Positions 42,333 through 56,900 of a DNA stretch of 64,000 nucleotides are shown piece by piece (the first letter of the stretch is position 1; every line of letters starts with the position of its first letter). The notes under the pieces were generated by a model. It worked only from the letters and a program-made list of their open reading frames with translations, was not told the DNA's origin and made no database searches. The position numbers were made by a program, and so were the translations under genes. The DNA lies in NCBI GenBank assembly GCA_945643635.1, contig CALZFC010000021.1, forward strand, positions 2,926,501 to 2,990,500. Reading direction: 5' to 3'. The DNA is from Allodiplogaster sudhausi. Its lineage: Eukaryota; Nematoda; Chromadorea; Rhabditida; Diplogasteridae.

Positions 42333-44090
42333 GCCCTCTATCTCTGCCTCTATCACTCTCTCACTCTCTTCTTTCGCTAACTCTGTCTCACTACATATCT
42401 CGCTCTCTCCGTCTAATTTCATCGCCTCTCGTAAATCTGTCGAAATGCCACTGTTCCTTTCTACTCTTTCTTCTCTTCCTTCATCTCGAAGAACGAACCC
42501 CTCCTGCATTCTTTCTCCTCAAACAGCACACCATTTCAATTCGTGTGATCTTTACGGCTGGCATAAAAGAAAAGATATGTCTGATCTCCTTATTGCTTGA
42601 CCTATTGCAGCCACTCTCTGACTCATTTACACATGTCATTGTTCATCTTCTTATCTTCTGAATAGTCATGCACTCCACTTCCAAGCAAAGGTAAGAAGAG
42701 GAGAGAAAAAAGGAGAAAAACGAAGCTGACAGTTCAAGATAGCAGGAAATTCTGATGTGTCAAATCACTCCCATTCTATGAAGAATGTGAATCATGCACC
42801 AAAGACTGGTCCCCTCCAGTTGATCAGACTCAAACTAGTGGTCGCACCTGATCATGAGTTGGAGCGCCCTAATAGAGAGAGCTCGCCATTTTTTGAAGTG
42901 TACAATACTAACCGTTCGTTAAATATGCAAATTTTAATACTTTCAGTGAGATTGAACAAGATTGATCAAATAACCGCGTGATACGCAGGCCAACATGACC
43001 AGCAGCGGGCTACTTAATGTGCAGCGTCGCATAATTCGTTGACTGAAGAACGATTTGCTAGAAACGATGAAATGTCATGAATAGGTCAGTAGTGTCAGCT
43101 GGAGAAGAAGGACGGGGCAGGAGAGGGTCGGGAGGGGTAGAATGGGAAAGGGGTGGGACTGATTGACTGAGTCTCCGCTCTCCTCCCGCGCTGACTTGGC
43201 ACAAGCCTGGCAGAATGGAGGGCGGCGACGAACAGTTGCCACTCACGGCACTTCGGGTCGAAGGCAAGGCAGATCGGGCTGAAAGTGGTAGAGAGAGAGA
43301 GAGATGAGATAAAGAGATGAGAAGAGAGAGGGAGAGAGTGAGCTAGAGAAAGAGACAGGAGATAAGGATGGAGAAGGAGAGCAGAACAGATGGAAATAGG
43401 CGTCGAACGGAAAAGCAGAGAAGTGCGATGGATATCCCTCTCCAGAATCTCTCCCCCCAATTTCTCCCCATTTCTCTGTCTATTTCTCTCCCGTCCTCCT
43501 TATTCCTCTCTGCTAATCCCGGCTTTCCTCTTTCCTTCGTCTTCTTTTTTTCTGTCCTCTCCTGCTCAAGAGGCCACGCTGCTGCCAGCCGAGCCGCGAC
43601 GTACTCTTTCATCTCTCTTTCTCTCTCTCTCTTTCGCTCTCTTGTTTCTCTCTCTTTTATCTCTTTCCTCTCTCTCTCCTTGCTCTTATCCCCTTGCCCA
43701 TCGATAGGTTCACCGGCTCCCGGAAACCTTTTCGGCTCAAGCCATCTTCGCTACCGGAACTTTCTTGCCACTCAGCCTACTCGCACTATCACTCTTCTCT
43801 TGTTATTGCGCTTTTCCCTCTCATTGCCTCTCACTCTCTCTCTTCTCTCTCTTTTTCTCTTCTCTCTCTTCTCTCTCTCAATTCCCCACGCCGATCCTGC
43901 CAATCAGTATTGGATCGACTAGAATGTTAACTGACACTGCTGTCATCAGCACCATTTCGCATTCCCGTTTTGGCCCTCGCCTTTTGTTAATACAACTTTT
44001 TTATTGCCATACTGTATTTTACACCTTGAGCTAGAGAGAGCAGAGAGGAACGGTGAAATTGAAAAAGCTATTAAAAAAGAAGGAAGGGAA

Positions 44091-44094
<4 letters not shown>

Positions 44095-44130
<36 letters not shown>
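44095..44130. repeat. GA microsatellite
   Basis: A pure (GA)n run of about 34 bp. Similar tracts follow at 44540-44570, 44920-44945, 45812-45842, 46585-46625 and 46885-47015. Confidence 0.9.
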
Positions 44131-44132
<2 letters not shown>

Positions 44133-44536
44133 CAGAGAGGGAGAGTGAGAGAGGGAGTCTGAGAAAGGGGAAAGTGAGCGATCGACTCGTTCCACTACAA
44201 CTCATTAACCAAGCCGACCTTGCTTTCACACCATTTGCCCGCCTGAGGCAACCGTCCAAGAACGAGAATGCAAAGTAAACTGACGATCAAATCTGCCTGC
44301 AAGTGCTTGTCATAGGTTGGATCAGTAGATGCTAATCAGTATGGGTGCGGTTGTCTTTGTTATTCTTATGTACTTATCTCTTTTACTCTTATCTGCCTTT
44401 CTCTGATCTAAACAAATTTTTTTACGGAATGTCTCCGCTGTTACTTTTCTTTCACGAATAATGCTATCTCTTGCTCCGCAGGGAATCTATCTCATTCTCT
44501 CCCCCTATTTCCATCTCTCTCCTCTCCATTGCTCTG

Positions 44537-44575
<39 letters not shown>

Positions 44576-44914
44576 CCTCTCTCGCAAACTACGTGAGTCT
44601 CCATCCCTCTCTGAGCCATGCGAGGAGACGCAGAACGAGTAACAAGTGTTTCTTGGATCGGCGGACTTCCTTTCTGCTTCCGCCTCCTCTTCCTTTCTTC
44701 CCGGCTCATCCGTCAAAGCAGCCTCGGGATTTGTTGCGCGGCTAACGAGAGAAAAAGAGCAAGAGAGAGAGAGAGAGACAGATAGAGAAGAGAGAGATTG
44801 CGAAAGAGGGGAAGAGAATCTGGAGAGCGCCTCCTCAGCGCATTGCAAAGGGCCTTCATCGAAATGACGCCTCTTTCTTCCTTTTTCTCTGCCCCATCGT
44901 CTTTTCGAGTTGCT

Positions 44915-44945
<31 letters not shown>

Positions 44946-45808
44946 CTTCAGTCTCTCTCTGTTTTTCTGTATCTTTCCCTCTCCATCCCACCGCATCTCT
45001 CTCTCGATCACTTTCTTTCTTTCGCACACTCTCGTCGAAAACCTCCTCCGCGCAACTTGTTTTCTATCCAGTTTCAAACTCTTCTCCTTCTGCGTGCCCT
45101 CGGGTGATTGTGCAAAATCTTCAAGATGCATTATTTCTTGACGTCTTCAACCTCATCGCTACGATGCCCAGGAAACGCCATTTCTTCCTTGAATCTGTGG
45201 AATTCCGAGCAAAATGGCCGCCCCAGTTTCTGTTTAAAGAATTCAGCGAGATAACTAGTTATTTTGAATTTTTCACTATTCTTTTTTATATTTTTTGTTC
45301 ATTTCTTACCTTTGTGCGCCTCTTGTCTTGTTGTGCTATCTCCTACTCTTTTTTCTCTTGATTCCTCTCTCTCTGTATCCATCTCTCTTTTTCCCTCTGT
45401 CTTTCGCTCTGTCGACACGTTTCTCTAGGAGACGTTCAACTTGACGCCTTCTCTAAAATGCCTGCACACCGAAGATGCATCTCAGGCGCCTGCGAGACCG
45501 TTAGAGCTCATTTTCTAGTTTAGGAATTTGTTGTCGACTAGAGACTGTGGAAGGAGAGAGATAGAAGGAGAGAAAATGGGGAGAGAGAGAGAGAAGGAAT
45601 GTAAGAGAAAATAAAGAAAGAGGCAATGGTCAAAGGCAAACAGATCGGAGACACTCGCCCTGAGGCCTTTTAGAGTGCAAGGAATGGAGGGGATGATGTG
45701 CATACGAAAAGGAGTCGCCTGAATAGTATCAACTTCCTGGCCGGACGATCTGTCTCCAGTTCTTTGTCCACCTTGCTCGTCTTTCTCTCTCGCTCTCTCG
45801 ACCTCGCT

Positions 45809-45839
<31 letters not shown>

Positions 45840-46584
45840 ATCTCTTTCTCCCTTGCCTTATTTTTCTGACTTCCGTCCTATATCTCATTCTATCACTCTT
45901 ATTCTCTATCTCTCTCGTTGTCTCTTCCCTCTCTCTTTCTCTGATCTAAACTGCTTCCATCAGGATGCGATCAGCTGGTCACCCTCTGGCGCACACACTG
46001 CAATCGTCTCATCGCCGAGTCGCCAATGAGGCGGAATAGCCAAGACCCCCTTCGCTGTCACTTATTCAATATCCCTTTCCTCTGCCCACTCTCTCTCATT
46101 CTCTCTCTCTCTCTCTTTCTCTTTCTCTCTCTGTCTCTCTCTCTCTCCCGCTCACCATTCATTACTTTTTTTGTTGTTGCTGAAATCCGCGTCGCTGTTG
46201 GTTTCAATTATGTTTTGCCTATCTACCCTTCACTTTCTCTCTCTCACCTCTCTATATCTCTCGCTCTATTTCTCTTTTTCTCTCCGCTTACTCTCTGCAT
46301 GTTCTTATTGTGTACCCTTGTGCTTCAACCAATTGGCATGCGCTTTTTCTGCTTATTCTCTTCGGTAACAACTTCTCCAAGAGCTGTTCCTTTTTTCGTC
46401 TGTTCTGTTCTCTCTCCGTCTGTGACCATTCCATGATTTTCTCTGAGACTGTATTATTTGCCGTTGCTCTCTTCACCCCCCCCCCCTTTCCCCGGGAACG
46501 AAAAAAGGATTTTAGCTACCAAAAATTTTTCGGAACGGCACAGTCAACTACTACTTTCTTGGAGGCAACCAGTTCCTTTCTAGC

Positions 46585-46629
<45 letters not shown>

Positions 46630-46884
46630 CCACGTTCTCCTTCTCTCAAGTTTACTCTTTTTTCTCATTCCATCCTCTCTTTCTCTCTCTTTCTCTCGCT
46701 CGTCAGTTGCCATATACAACATCCCTTGTTCTTCTCTGCGCTCTTCTCTCTGATGCCAATAATAATTGACCGATTAGCTCTAAAGGCAAGAAGAGATAGA
46801 GAGTGAAATAGTAAGCGAAATGGTGAGACCAAAAGTGGCGTAGAGTTGCTGCTGTGCATTCATTCCGCTTTCCGAAACAGTGCT

Positions 46885-47016
46885 GGTGAGAGAGAGAGAG
46901 CGAGAGAGAGAAGGAGAGAGAGAGAGAGTCAGAGAGAAAGTAAGAGAGAGAGAGTAAGAGAGAGAGTGAGAGAGAGTAAGGAAGAGAGAGAGAGTAAGAG
47001 AGAGAGAGAGAGAGAC
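46885..47016. repeat. GA / GAGAGTAA microsatellite
   Basis: About 130 bp of (GA)n with a recurring AGAGTAAGAGAGAGAG motif. Confidence 0.9.
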
Positions 47017-48560
47017 CCACCGCAGCGACAGCACCAGCTGGCAGACAACACCGAATGTGCACAGAAGGTAAACAAGTGTCGCGAGTACGTCTCTTCATTT
47101 AGCGCCCCCAAGAATGGCTATGCTTCCACAAAATAGATTACTCAACGAATGCGTTATGGAGAGGAAAGGGGGGGGGGGGGTCAGAAGGTATTTGGGGCTG
47201 ATTCGTTCAGGCGAAGGTGTGTATATAGAATTCCGCTACTTTACGATAGGCGTCCTATAACTTATCAATCATTCACAATATATTCCTGGCATTGATAGGG
47301 CAAAGCATCCGACAGGTTATCTGTCTGACCCTGTTTGGGCAGAAGCAGCACGCCCTACCCTACTCGGCGGCGCCTTTCCTTTCAGCTACAAACGTACCAT
47401 AAATACTTCCTTCCTCCACCGGTGACCTGGTCCGCCCGGCGCCAGCTCACCATTACTGGGTCAGCAACGACTGCCGCCCCTTCAACAAACTGGGCGCTAC
47501 TGATCTCCCTTCTAATAACATTCTTCGTTGATCACTATCGCTGTTTTCTCTCTTCACATCGAATATATTTGTATGTATACATATATGAATATATTCGAAT
47601 ATTTTGTCTGACAATATTGTGCGCTCTTTATCACAAAGACATTTGCAATTTTTCATTCATACAATCTGTGTATATCATGGCATACTTTGTAGCTACGAAA
47701 GCTCGAGAAAATATCGTCAGAGTCTTGTCTTTGCTGCTTTAAGATCCTTTAAGATGGTGGTTCGCTTTTTACCCTAACGTCTTCTTTTTCATCTTCTTGG
47801 TTCTCCTCAGTTTACAAGTGCGCGAACATGGCGCTCGGTCGCCTTCCTGACCTATGCTCCATTGATCTGCCATTCTTCTTACATTTCTGCCTTTTGTTGC
47901 ACTTTGGTTTCTCTCGTCATATCAAAAGAAAGAGTCGTTTTCAGTCGAAAGCAAATACAAAAAGGGCCGGCCGATAAGCCGCGCCTCCTTCCACATTTGG
48001 GCACTTTGAAGGGGCCAGCTCTGTCATATGCGTATTGTTGCAGAGACATTGAAAGCTCAATGATTTCTATCAGCCCTTATCTCATACATTTGTATGTATG
48101 TTTGTTTCTCTGCACTCTCTGCACTCTTTCGCTTTCTGTGTAGTGGAATATCTGATTCTTCATATCTCTTCATTAGCATAGCTACATACATATGTATGTG
48201 TTCATTTCATTTTATTCTTTCATTGTATCATTCTCCCCTCGCTGGCTCTTCGTGAGCGGTTTCTTCCATCATCGTTGCCTATGAATTAAATCCTTGTTAG
48301 TCCTGTTCCCATCCTTCATATCATCGAACTGTCTCTATATAAGGACATGTTTTGATCTCACAAAGACCGTATCCTCGTTGCGCAATTTGCATTTTAGTTT
48401 CCGGTGTCTTTGACGTTCCTCTCTTTCTCTCTCTCACTTTTTTCTTAATCCAGAAGAAGTGTTTCTCTCTCTCTCCACCGGCCTTTTTCTACGCACCGGC
48501 CACCGGCGTCCGCGGTGACGTCGCCGCGAGGGGCGCCAAGGAAGAAAGTGAACGCGAGAG

Positions 48561-51500
48561 ATGGTGTTCATTCCGGATCCCGACACCGACCCAACGACGC
48601 CTGCCGATGCCGTCCGCGTCCCCGAGTTCTATCCGAGAAGTCAGTCTTCCTTTCAAATTTATATGTACATATATGCTTTAAATAATATGTTCCGCATGAC
48701 CCCTTGAATTCTGAATTTTTTTCTATTTGATTAATAAAAAAAATTTTGACGAGAAAACTTGCTCCAGCACTTCTAATAAAACCTACTCAATTTGACTGTC
48801 TTGACTTGGCGCTGTGTTTGGGCCTTGCGCCTTTTCTTGGAAACACACCTGTCTCCAAGTTTCAACGCAAATAGCAGCTCTGGGTGTTATTTTCGGCCAA
48901 GCTATGAATATGCTATAAGCAGTCCCTGTGGCAAGTCAAACATTGACGCATGTCTCTCTCTTTCCCTTTCTCTTTCTCTCTCCCTATCGCTCGCTATTTC
49001 TGCCTCTGCCTCTCTCCCTGTCTATTTCACTGTGTCTTAGCGAACAGCGGTAAGCCACGCCGGCGGCAAGGATCACTTTGCTCCGTGTCTTGTTCACCCT
49101 CTCTCTATTTTCCCTCTTTCTCTGCCCCTCTGTCTCTCTCCTTGTTACTCACTATTTTTCTCACCCCTTTCTCTCCTCTCGTTCCTTGAACGCCTGTCCG
49201 GTCAGATGGCGTATTGGCTTTTCGTTAGGGCGTGGGCAGAGTAGGCAGACTGGGAGAGCGAGAGAGAAAGAGAGGTGGAGGGAGGAGAGATCTAGTAAGG
49301 AAAGAGAGGGTGAAGGTTTAAGAGAGAGAGAAGCGGGATGGCAAGGAACAGATAGAGAGAGAAAGGGAAGAAGAGAGAGTCAGAGAGAGAGAGAGAAAGA
49401 GAGACAGAGAGACAGAGAGAGAGCGCGTGAGAGAGAGAAAGAGAGCGATACAGCTGAACAAGCAGCTTCTGCGAGGGGCTCAGAGACAATGAGGAAGTCC
49501 AATTCGTGTGCCTGTGACATGGATGCTCATCAGCTTCTGGAGACAAGAGAAACTGAAACGTATGGCAATCAGAAGAAAACTAACGAGCATTAAATAGATC
49601 ACAGGCTTTGAGCAACGTCATTTCTTTTTTTAACCAGCAACAACTATTGCATAAATTAGTAAATCCATTGCAATCATCCACGTTTTGGTTGACTGCTCTC
49701 ACCTTGAAAAATAACAAAGTACATAGCGAATTCTTTTATTTTGTTTTCTTTAGCCGATGACCGCGCTCCTTTCAATCATCGCGACAACGTTCGAATCCGC
49801 ACGGACGAATCATTCGAGAAGTACTACGAGATTTATGGAGAGCCGCTCGGAGAGTCAGCTTGCTTCTTTCAACTATTTCATCATTCTAGTCATTCACTAC
49901 ACACAATGTTGCTTAAAAAAGAATTAAAAACTTTCTAAACTAATTTAATTATTTAATAACTGTTTCTAATATAAAATGTATAATAAGCCCACTGCTGCAG
50001 AGGAAAATTCGGCAAAGTGTATGAGTGCCGCGAGCGCGCCTCAGGACTCGTTCTTGCGGCCAAGTTTATTAAGATCAGAAAGGTTTGCTTTTTGAACCTT
50101 CAGCGGATACGGTAAGGTTAAAAAAATTACTTTTAGGCTTAAAGTTGACGTGCAGGCATATATATTTATATATCTTTCAACATTTTAGGATCCCGACAGA
50201 AAGACGGTCGAACGCGAAGTGTCGATTATGACGCAGATGCGGCATCCTCGAATCGCGCAAATCTACGACGCTTTCTGGCAGGGCAAGAATGACGTCATCC
50301 TTGTCATGGAAATGTAGGAGTGGATTATTTTAACGATTTATTTATTTTTTACTTAGTTTCATTTTTAAGAGAAAAATGGTAATAGACTAATAATGATAAT
50401 AATGAAGAGAGATATTTTGAGCGTCCGCGGCGGCGAGCTATTCAACCGCGTGGCGGAAGAGACTTACGTGCTGACGGAGAAGGCGGTTACCGCTGTGATC
50501 TGCCAACTCTGCGAGGTTATCGATTACATGCACTCGCAGAACATCATCCATCTCGACATCAAGGCGAGAAGCTTTTATATTTATATTTTACTCTACGTAG
50601 TAGAAAATATAATTTTCTCCTTGTAAGACATATATATATATATATAATTTATAAAAATTTCGCCGAAAAGCTCATTCGAACAGTATTCAGCGGTATTTTT
50701 TCTTCGTTCTTCTGATGTGTCTGTTTTCAACGGAAATTCCCTCCTTTTTTAGTCGTTGTTTGAATGATTATCTGAAATTGACGTTAAAAGACTTGGTTTC
50801 ATGCGTCTACTCTGAGATGCGAAGGAGAAGCCTGGTCTTGTAAGAGTCAGCGATCTAAAGCAAGAAATGGATCGACAAATAAAAGAAAACTCTGCCACAT
50901 TTGTCCTTCGGCACTTGCGGCATCCGTGCCCATAAATGCAGTAATCTGTTATAGAGTGCTGATTGTGAGAAGAAAGAGTGAGAGAGAGAACGAGAGAAAG
51001 AGAGGGAATTGAGAAAGAGCAAGTAAGAGAGAGAGAGAGAGGGAAAGAGAGTAAGAGAAAGAGGGAATGAGGAACACAGAGAGAGTGAATGCTGCTGGCT
51101 TCGAGCTAGTTGTTTGGAAACTCGAAGAAAAGGAGTCGCCGGGTTGAAGGGAGCGGAGAAAGAAAACGCGTAAAAAAAAATTCGGTGTCGATCCCCTCCC
51201 CACGTCCGGCGTCCGGCTGGTAGCTGACTTTGCTGGCAGAGAAGACGAGAAAGATAGAAAGGAGAGAGGCAGAGAGAGTGAGGGAGACAGTGAGAAACAA
51301 CGAGAAGCAGAGACAGAAACAGAGGGAGAAACGAGAGAGACTGTGACAAAGAGGGAACAGAGGAATAAGAGAGAAATCAAAGAAGGAGAGCATGGGATGA
51401 GGTGGGATAAAAAACGCTCTCATCATTCACGTGGTTCTCGGGAGATGGAAGGAGAGGAGACGGTCAGACCAGAAATTGCGAGAGAGAAAGAGAAAGTAAA

Positions 51501-53057
51501 GTGCGGTCGGGAACGAATCGAGTGTGGAAGCTTGTTTCTCCGTCAATCAGTAATAAGGCAGTAAGAGATTGAGGAGAACATGAGAGGGAGGGAGCGAGAA
51601 CGAGACGGTACTTCAGTTTCACCGGCTGTCTCTGACATGTTCAATGGGGCGTGTGAGGGTTCAAGGGACGGCAAATAACTACATTAACTGAAGTCACGAC
51701 CATTCCGCCATCTGCAAACGAGTCTAATTGCCCGTACTCACTGAAGCGTTCTGTAAGCATGCATTGTACTGCAGATTGCATTGCTTGAGGGTCACGAGCA
51801 GTTATCCTGTTCGCAATTCCGGTGCTTCATACACAAGGAGATTAATAGTTAAGAATTAAAGGGGAACTACTTGTGCTCATACATAATACAATATAAAAGA
51901 ACACGAAATTTGTATTTAAAAAATGCTAATTCCGGTTCGTACGGTTTATAATAAGAGCAGAGGCCTTACAAACTCTAAATACATGTACGTATCTTTTGTT
52001 CAGAACTCCTTATATTAAAAAAATAAATTTTAGTTCTTATCTTATTCTTTCAGCCCGAGAACATCATGTGCGTGTCCGAGACGGGCAACAGCATCAAGCT
52101 CATCGACTTTGGCCTCGCGCAGCTCTTCGACCCTTCCAAGGATCTCTACCTCATGGCCGGCACGCCCGAATTTGCCGCACCCGAGGTTGACGAGATCATT
52201 GGAATTATATCTGAAACCATGAACTAAATCCACCATATTGTAGTGAACATTTGACTATAACTTGAACGATTTCTAATCAGGTATCTTGGCGTATAAGCAC
52301 GGAAGAATACTAAAAATAGAATTATGCAACTTTGGTCAAAATAAAAAGTAGAGTAAAATAAATTGCACACTTGGAAAGGTATACACACTACTTACAGGTC
52401 ATAAAGTACGAGCCTCTGGAATACCGGACGGACATGTGGAGTGTAGGAGTGATTACGTATATTCTGTCAGTTTAATGGCTGTTAAAAAGCTCACTGTAAA
52501 TCTCTTTTCAAATTCTCTCGGGAAAATATCTTCGTGCTACTTACAATTAATACGGGCCATTCTTTAGTCTTTATTCAAGAATAAATCGAGTACCCACTTG
52601 TATCCTTGTGTGTATTATTGTATAGTATGCATTGAAATACGAGGATGGTAGCCACTGTGACGTGCACGGCTCAACACGAATTCCAGACTCTCCGGCTACT
52701 CGCCTTTCCTCGGCGACACGACTCCGGAGACGTACGTGAACGTCGAGCGAGGCGAGTGGGCATTCACCGAGGAGTTCGACTTTGTCTCCGAGCCGGCCAA
52801 GGACTTCATCACGAGACTTCTCTCGTACAACAAGAGGTACGACCCCGAGGGAGCTCCTTAAAAATTTGCTATTTTCAATGCATAGCGAAAACAGACATAG
52901 GCGGTAATTATGCATAAGACGCTTGGTGGCTTTTATGCCTCCCCTACATCTCTTGTTTTTGAATATATGTATAACAAAAAACATCGTTAGCAAAATTCCT
53001 CCTAGTTTTGCATATATATATTTTTTTTTAAAGAAATATTCCATTTGTGAGAGCGGG

Positions 53058-53102
<45 letters not shown>

Positions 53103-53907
53103 GAGCGATTGTGAAAGAAAGTTACAGCGAGAGATAGTGCGCCGAGGGATAGTTACAGAGACAAAGTGAAATAAAAATGAGAGAGAGAGCCAGAAAAACG
53201 TGAAAATACAGAGAGAATGAGAGAAAAAGATATACGGAAAGATAGACGGATATAGTTATGGCTATTTGAAGAAATAAATGCATACAGACCTCCGAAATAG
53301 ATTATTGTTATTTCTGTGTTATGTGCGCGAAGTCATTCTTATTGAATAGGCAGAATTATGAAAAAAAATGTTACGACATGATTAGAATGCTTGCTGAATC
53401 GTTCAGCTCTAAATAAGACATATGAACAAGAAAGTATGCATTCCCACACATTTATAAACAATGGCATCATTTGTTCTCATCTCATGTTGAAGTTATTTAA
53501 GATGGACGCGATCGTTTTTCTTCCTCTGCATTCGCTGAATGGGCTGTCATTGTGATGTCTTATTGTTGCGTTGCCTCCTTATGCTTGCCTGCCTTCTTCA
53601 GTTGGTAGCCTAGACAGCTAGGGTGACGAAGCATATCCGGTGTGATACCACGGAATTCTTTTGCTCGTCCTGGGTTCTTCTTTTCTCCCCTCTCTCTCTC
53701 TCTGCTTCAGTCCCTTAGCTGCCTTAGGCAAACGATATTATGGCTTCTTTATTGCTAATTGTAAGCGCCACTCCTCATTAAGTGCGCCTCTCGCAATCTC
53801 TTTCTGTATCTTATGCGATCCAAATGGCCAAGAATCGCTGATCGAGGCAAAAATTGGCTTCTTTGTCGTCGAATCCAACCCAGCGTAACTCTAAGATGTG
53901 GTGAAAC

Positions 53908-53946
<39 letters not shown>

Positions 53947-56900
53947 AAATAGTGAAACGAAAGAAGTACTAGGGACACTGAAGGGAATTCCTTCTTATTG
54001 GTTCATTCTCACGGCGGTTAGTGCTCGCTGAAAAAAAGCCTCGGCATAAAAAAGAAAAGAAAAAGATATGTACATATGAATGCTATATTGCTTGTGGAGT
54101 TAGGCGTTTCCTGGGTCTACATCTCTATTTTTCTTACTATCTCTTCTCTTTAACTCTTCTCCCTCTCCTCGTTCTCTCACACCTCTATTCATCTCACTTT
54201 CTCTCTCCTCCGATTCCAGTGAACGGATGCTTCCGTCTGAGTGTCTGAAGCACGAGTGGCTGGCGGGCGTGCGTTCGCTGGTGGCGGACGAAGAGACGCT
54301 CTCGTCGCCTGCCGCGCTCGCCGGCCCCGCGCTCGCCGCCGCGCAGCTTCGTCGCTATGTCATTCGGCGAAGATTTAGGGTTAACAATTCATTCATTTTA
54401 AAATATCTATTTTAGCCATATAGGTATATGTTTTTAAGAAATACTCGCTATCATGTAGTTCTTGTACTATTGAAAAATTACAACAATCAAGAGCCAACCC
54501 TGAGGTATGAACGTGTCTGAATGATGAGCTGAAAATAGGTTGTTTTCATTTTACCCATGGCATGAATAGAAAGACAGCGTAGACATATTTATCTTTTCTG
54601 ACAAACTCGAATGAACGAAATAACAATTTTCCCTATTCTCAAGTCCTTCGGCCATTCACATGCAAGTTTAAACATGTAAAAAAGAAGAAGGGTGAACCAA
54701 AAGGGCGAACTCTGTCGTGAAGCTGATGGCTCCGAGTGCTCCAAAGCCTCATCTCGTATGCATTAGCATTCCTTTCTCAAGTCTGTCCGTTCGCTGCCTT
54801 CCCTCGAATCTCCTCTTCCCAACCATTCTCCTCCCCTTCCAGAAGATTGGCCTCGTCGTGCGCACGTGCGTGCAGCTTCGTCTCCGTATGGAGGCCTCCC
54901 GCTCGCGCTCCATCACGCCGCGCGTCGAAGCTTCTTCTTCGTCCTCAACGCCTCCCGAGGTGAAGGACGAGTTTGTGGTGGCCCCGGTCGAGGCTGCCTC
55001 GACCACGAACGTTTCCATGGCCGACGAGATCTCCGAAGCCTTGCCTACGCCAGCCATCAAGGTAAATTACACTTCTAAATAATTTATTATATAAATGTTG
55101 TATTATTTTCCATATTCATTTAAAAAAGAAGTTTCATGAAAGTCAAATTTTTCCGTATGCCAGCAGTCTGACCTTTTCTCTTTTCTTTTCTCTTCTTTTC
55201 CACAGCGACCTTTGGTGACCACAGAGCTGAAATTATCTTGGGAAGCGTCGTCGTGTAAATCTCTCATGACTGGAGAAGCCTTACGATAAAATTTGCTATC
55301 TTTGCCGCGTGCTTCATTTAGGGCTTCGCATGGATAATTCTAGGCGGCATAATTCCATAGCGATCTTCTGGAAATATGTAAATGTATCTAACTTCCCTGT
55401 TTGCATCGGCGCGGTGAAATATCATTGCACTTTTATTTTATCAATGAGCTAGATCTTATAAATTAAAATACTTAATAATTAAAATAGCTTGTGCAAATAA
55501 AAGTTCCTTTATTAGATACATAAGTTAGTTAAGAAAAGTTATGGTTACAATTAAGATACAAAAAAAAAACTATTTACCTTTCTAGACGACTTCACCGGAT
55601 GAGATTTCATCAGTTGGTGAGTCTGGCAAGCTGAAGAAGAAGAAGAAGCCCAAGACAACCATCTCTTCCGAGACGGAGCGGCCGTCCGAGAAGAAGCTGA
55701 AACGGGCCGAGGCAAGCGAGAGCAGCAAAGAGAACGCGGCGGCGCTTGCCGCGTTGCCTTCCGCTTCCGAAGCGGCAGCTCCTTCCACTACCGAAGCGGC
55801 AGCCGACCAGAAAACCAAGAAGCGTCTGAAGAAGGAGGTTTCGGCAGCTGCGGCCACGACTGCTTCATCTACGGAAATGCCCGCGAAGATGAGCAAGAAG
55901 GCCAAGTCCCCTTCGCCAACGACGAACTCGGAGAGTCTTCGTTCTCCTGTTCCGGTCATCTACGAAGAAGGCATCAAGATCGACGAACCGGAGAAGAAAA
56001 AGGAAACGACTACGGTCAAGAAGAAGAAGACTAAGCCGGCCGGATCCGACTCGGCCGTCACGCTCTCAGAGGAAGTCGATAAGAATCGCCAGCCAGCGAA
56101 GAAGGAGAAGCCCGAGGAAAAGCTGCCGCCGGCTAACAATAAGATCGCTGCTGCCCCCTCCGGCAGTTTGCTCACGACTCCCGAAGCAGCCACCCCTGCC
56201 GCCGCCAAGAAGAGTCTCAGCGCATCGGCCGCCCCGGTCGAGGAGACGAGGAAGACCGCCGCGGCGGAAAAGGCGTCGGGAAGCAGCAGCAACCTGGCAG
56301 TGCCCTCAGGGAGCGCCGGAAAGATAAGAGCGAAGAGCAGCTCGGGCAGCTTGATCGGCGCGCGCATCCAGCAGCTGGCGGTTGCCTCCGAGAAGCCGCC
56401 GTCCATCGTCGTGCAGCCGCCGACGCCCGCCGGTTCAGCCGCCGGCCGCCGCCCTCTCAACGGCGGCGGCCGAATCGAGGCGGTGAAGAAGCGACTCTGG
56501 AAGCAGGAGAACGTCAAGGAGGGCAAGGCAGAAGAGGTGGTCGTGCTGCCCAAGGGCGAGCAGCTCACGCCCCTCATCCTCCCTGTCTTCGACGCCAGCG
56601 AATCGCTCCGCAAGAAGAATTCGGCCGAGAAGAGCGCGACCGAGAAGGTTAGCTATCTGTTTTTTCATTGTTTTCATTTAATTATTAATTGCTATTTACT
56701 GATCTTTTATTAGAACTTTATAATTTCCAAAAATTATTCATATTTTTCCTCTCTTAGAAATCAGAAGTCGAGCCCAAGTCCGCAGCAGCCTCAACAGCCT
56801 CACGCGCTCCTTCGTCTGCCAAGGTGATCCCGGTCACTGAAGAGAAGAGCTCGACGACGACAACCGTCACAACGACAAAGGTTTTAAAGAATTCTGTTAA

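Larger units (their letters stand above)
34177..48560. other. 14-kb region dominated by CT/GA tracts with scattered exon-like islands
   Basis: No complete gene can be assembled. Islands that look coding (short, GC-balanced, bounded by splice-like sites) are listed separately or here. Plus: 36587-36760 (MDTPPPDKRMQLWLCSHRH...) and 38766-38892 (YFQRLNPRSNGVTKPFFYAF..., donor GTGAGA). Minus: 43290-43185 (ICLAFDPKCREWQLF). Long polypyrimidine ORFs (Ser/Leu) and polypurine ORFs (Arg/Glu) here are microsatellite artefacts. Confidence 0.5.

Noticed and set aside
55960..56613. 217-codon minus-strand ORF opposite the MLCK tail
   Set aside because: Shadow of the real plus-strand exon 55586-56647, which joins in phase with its neighbours on both sides.
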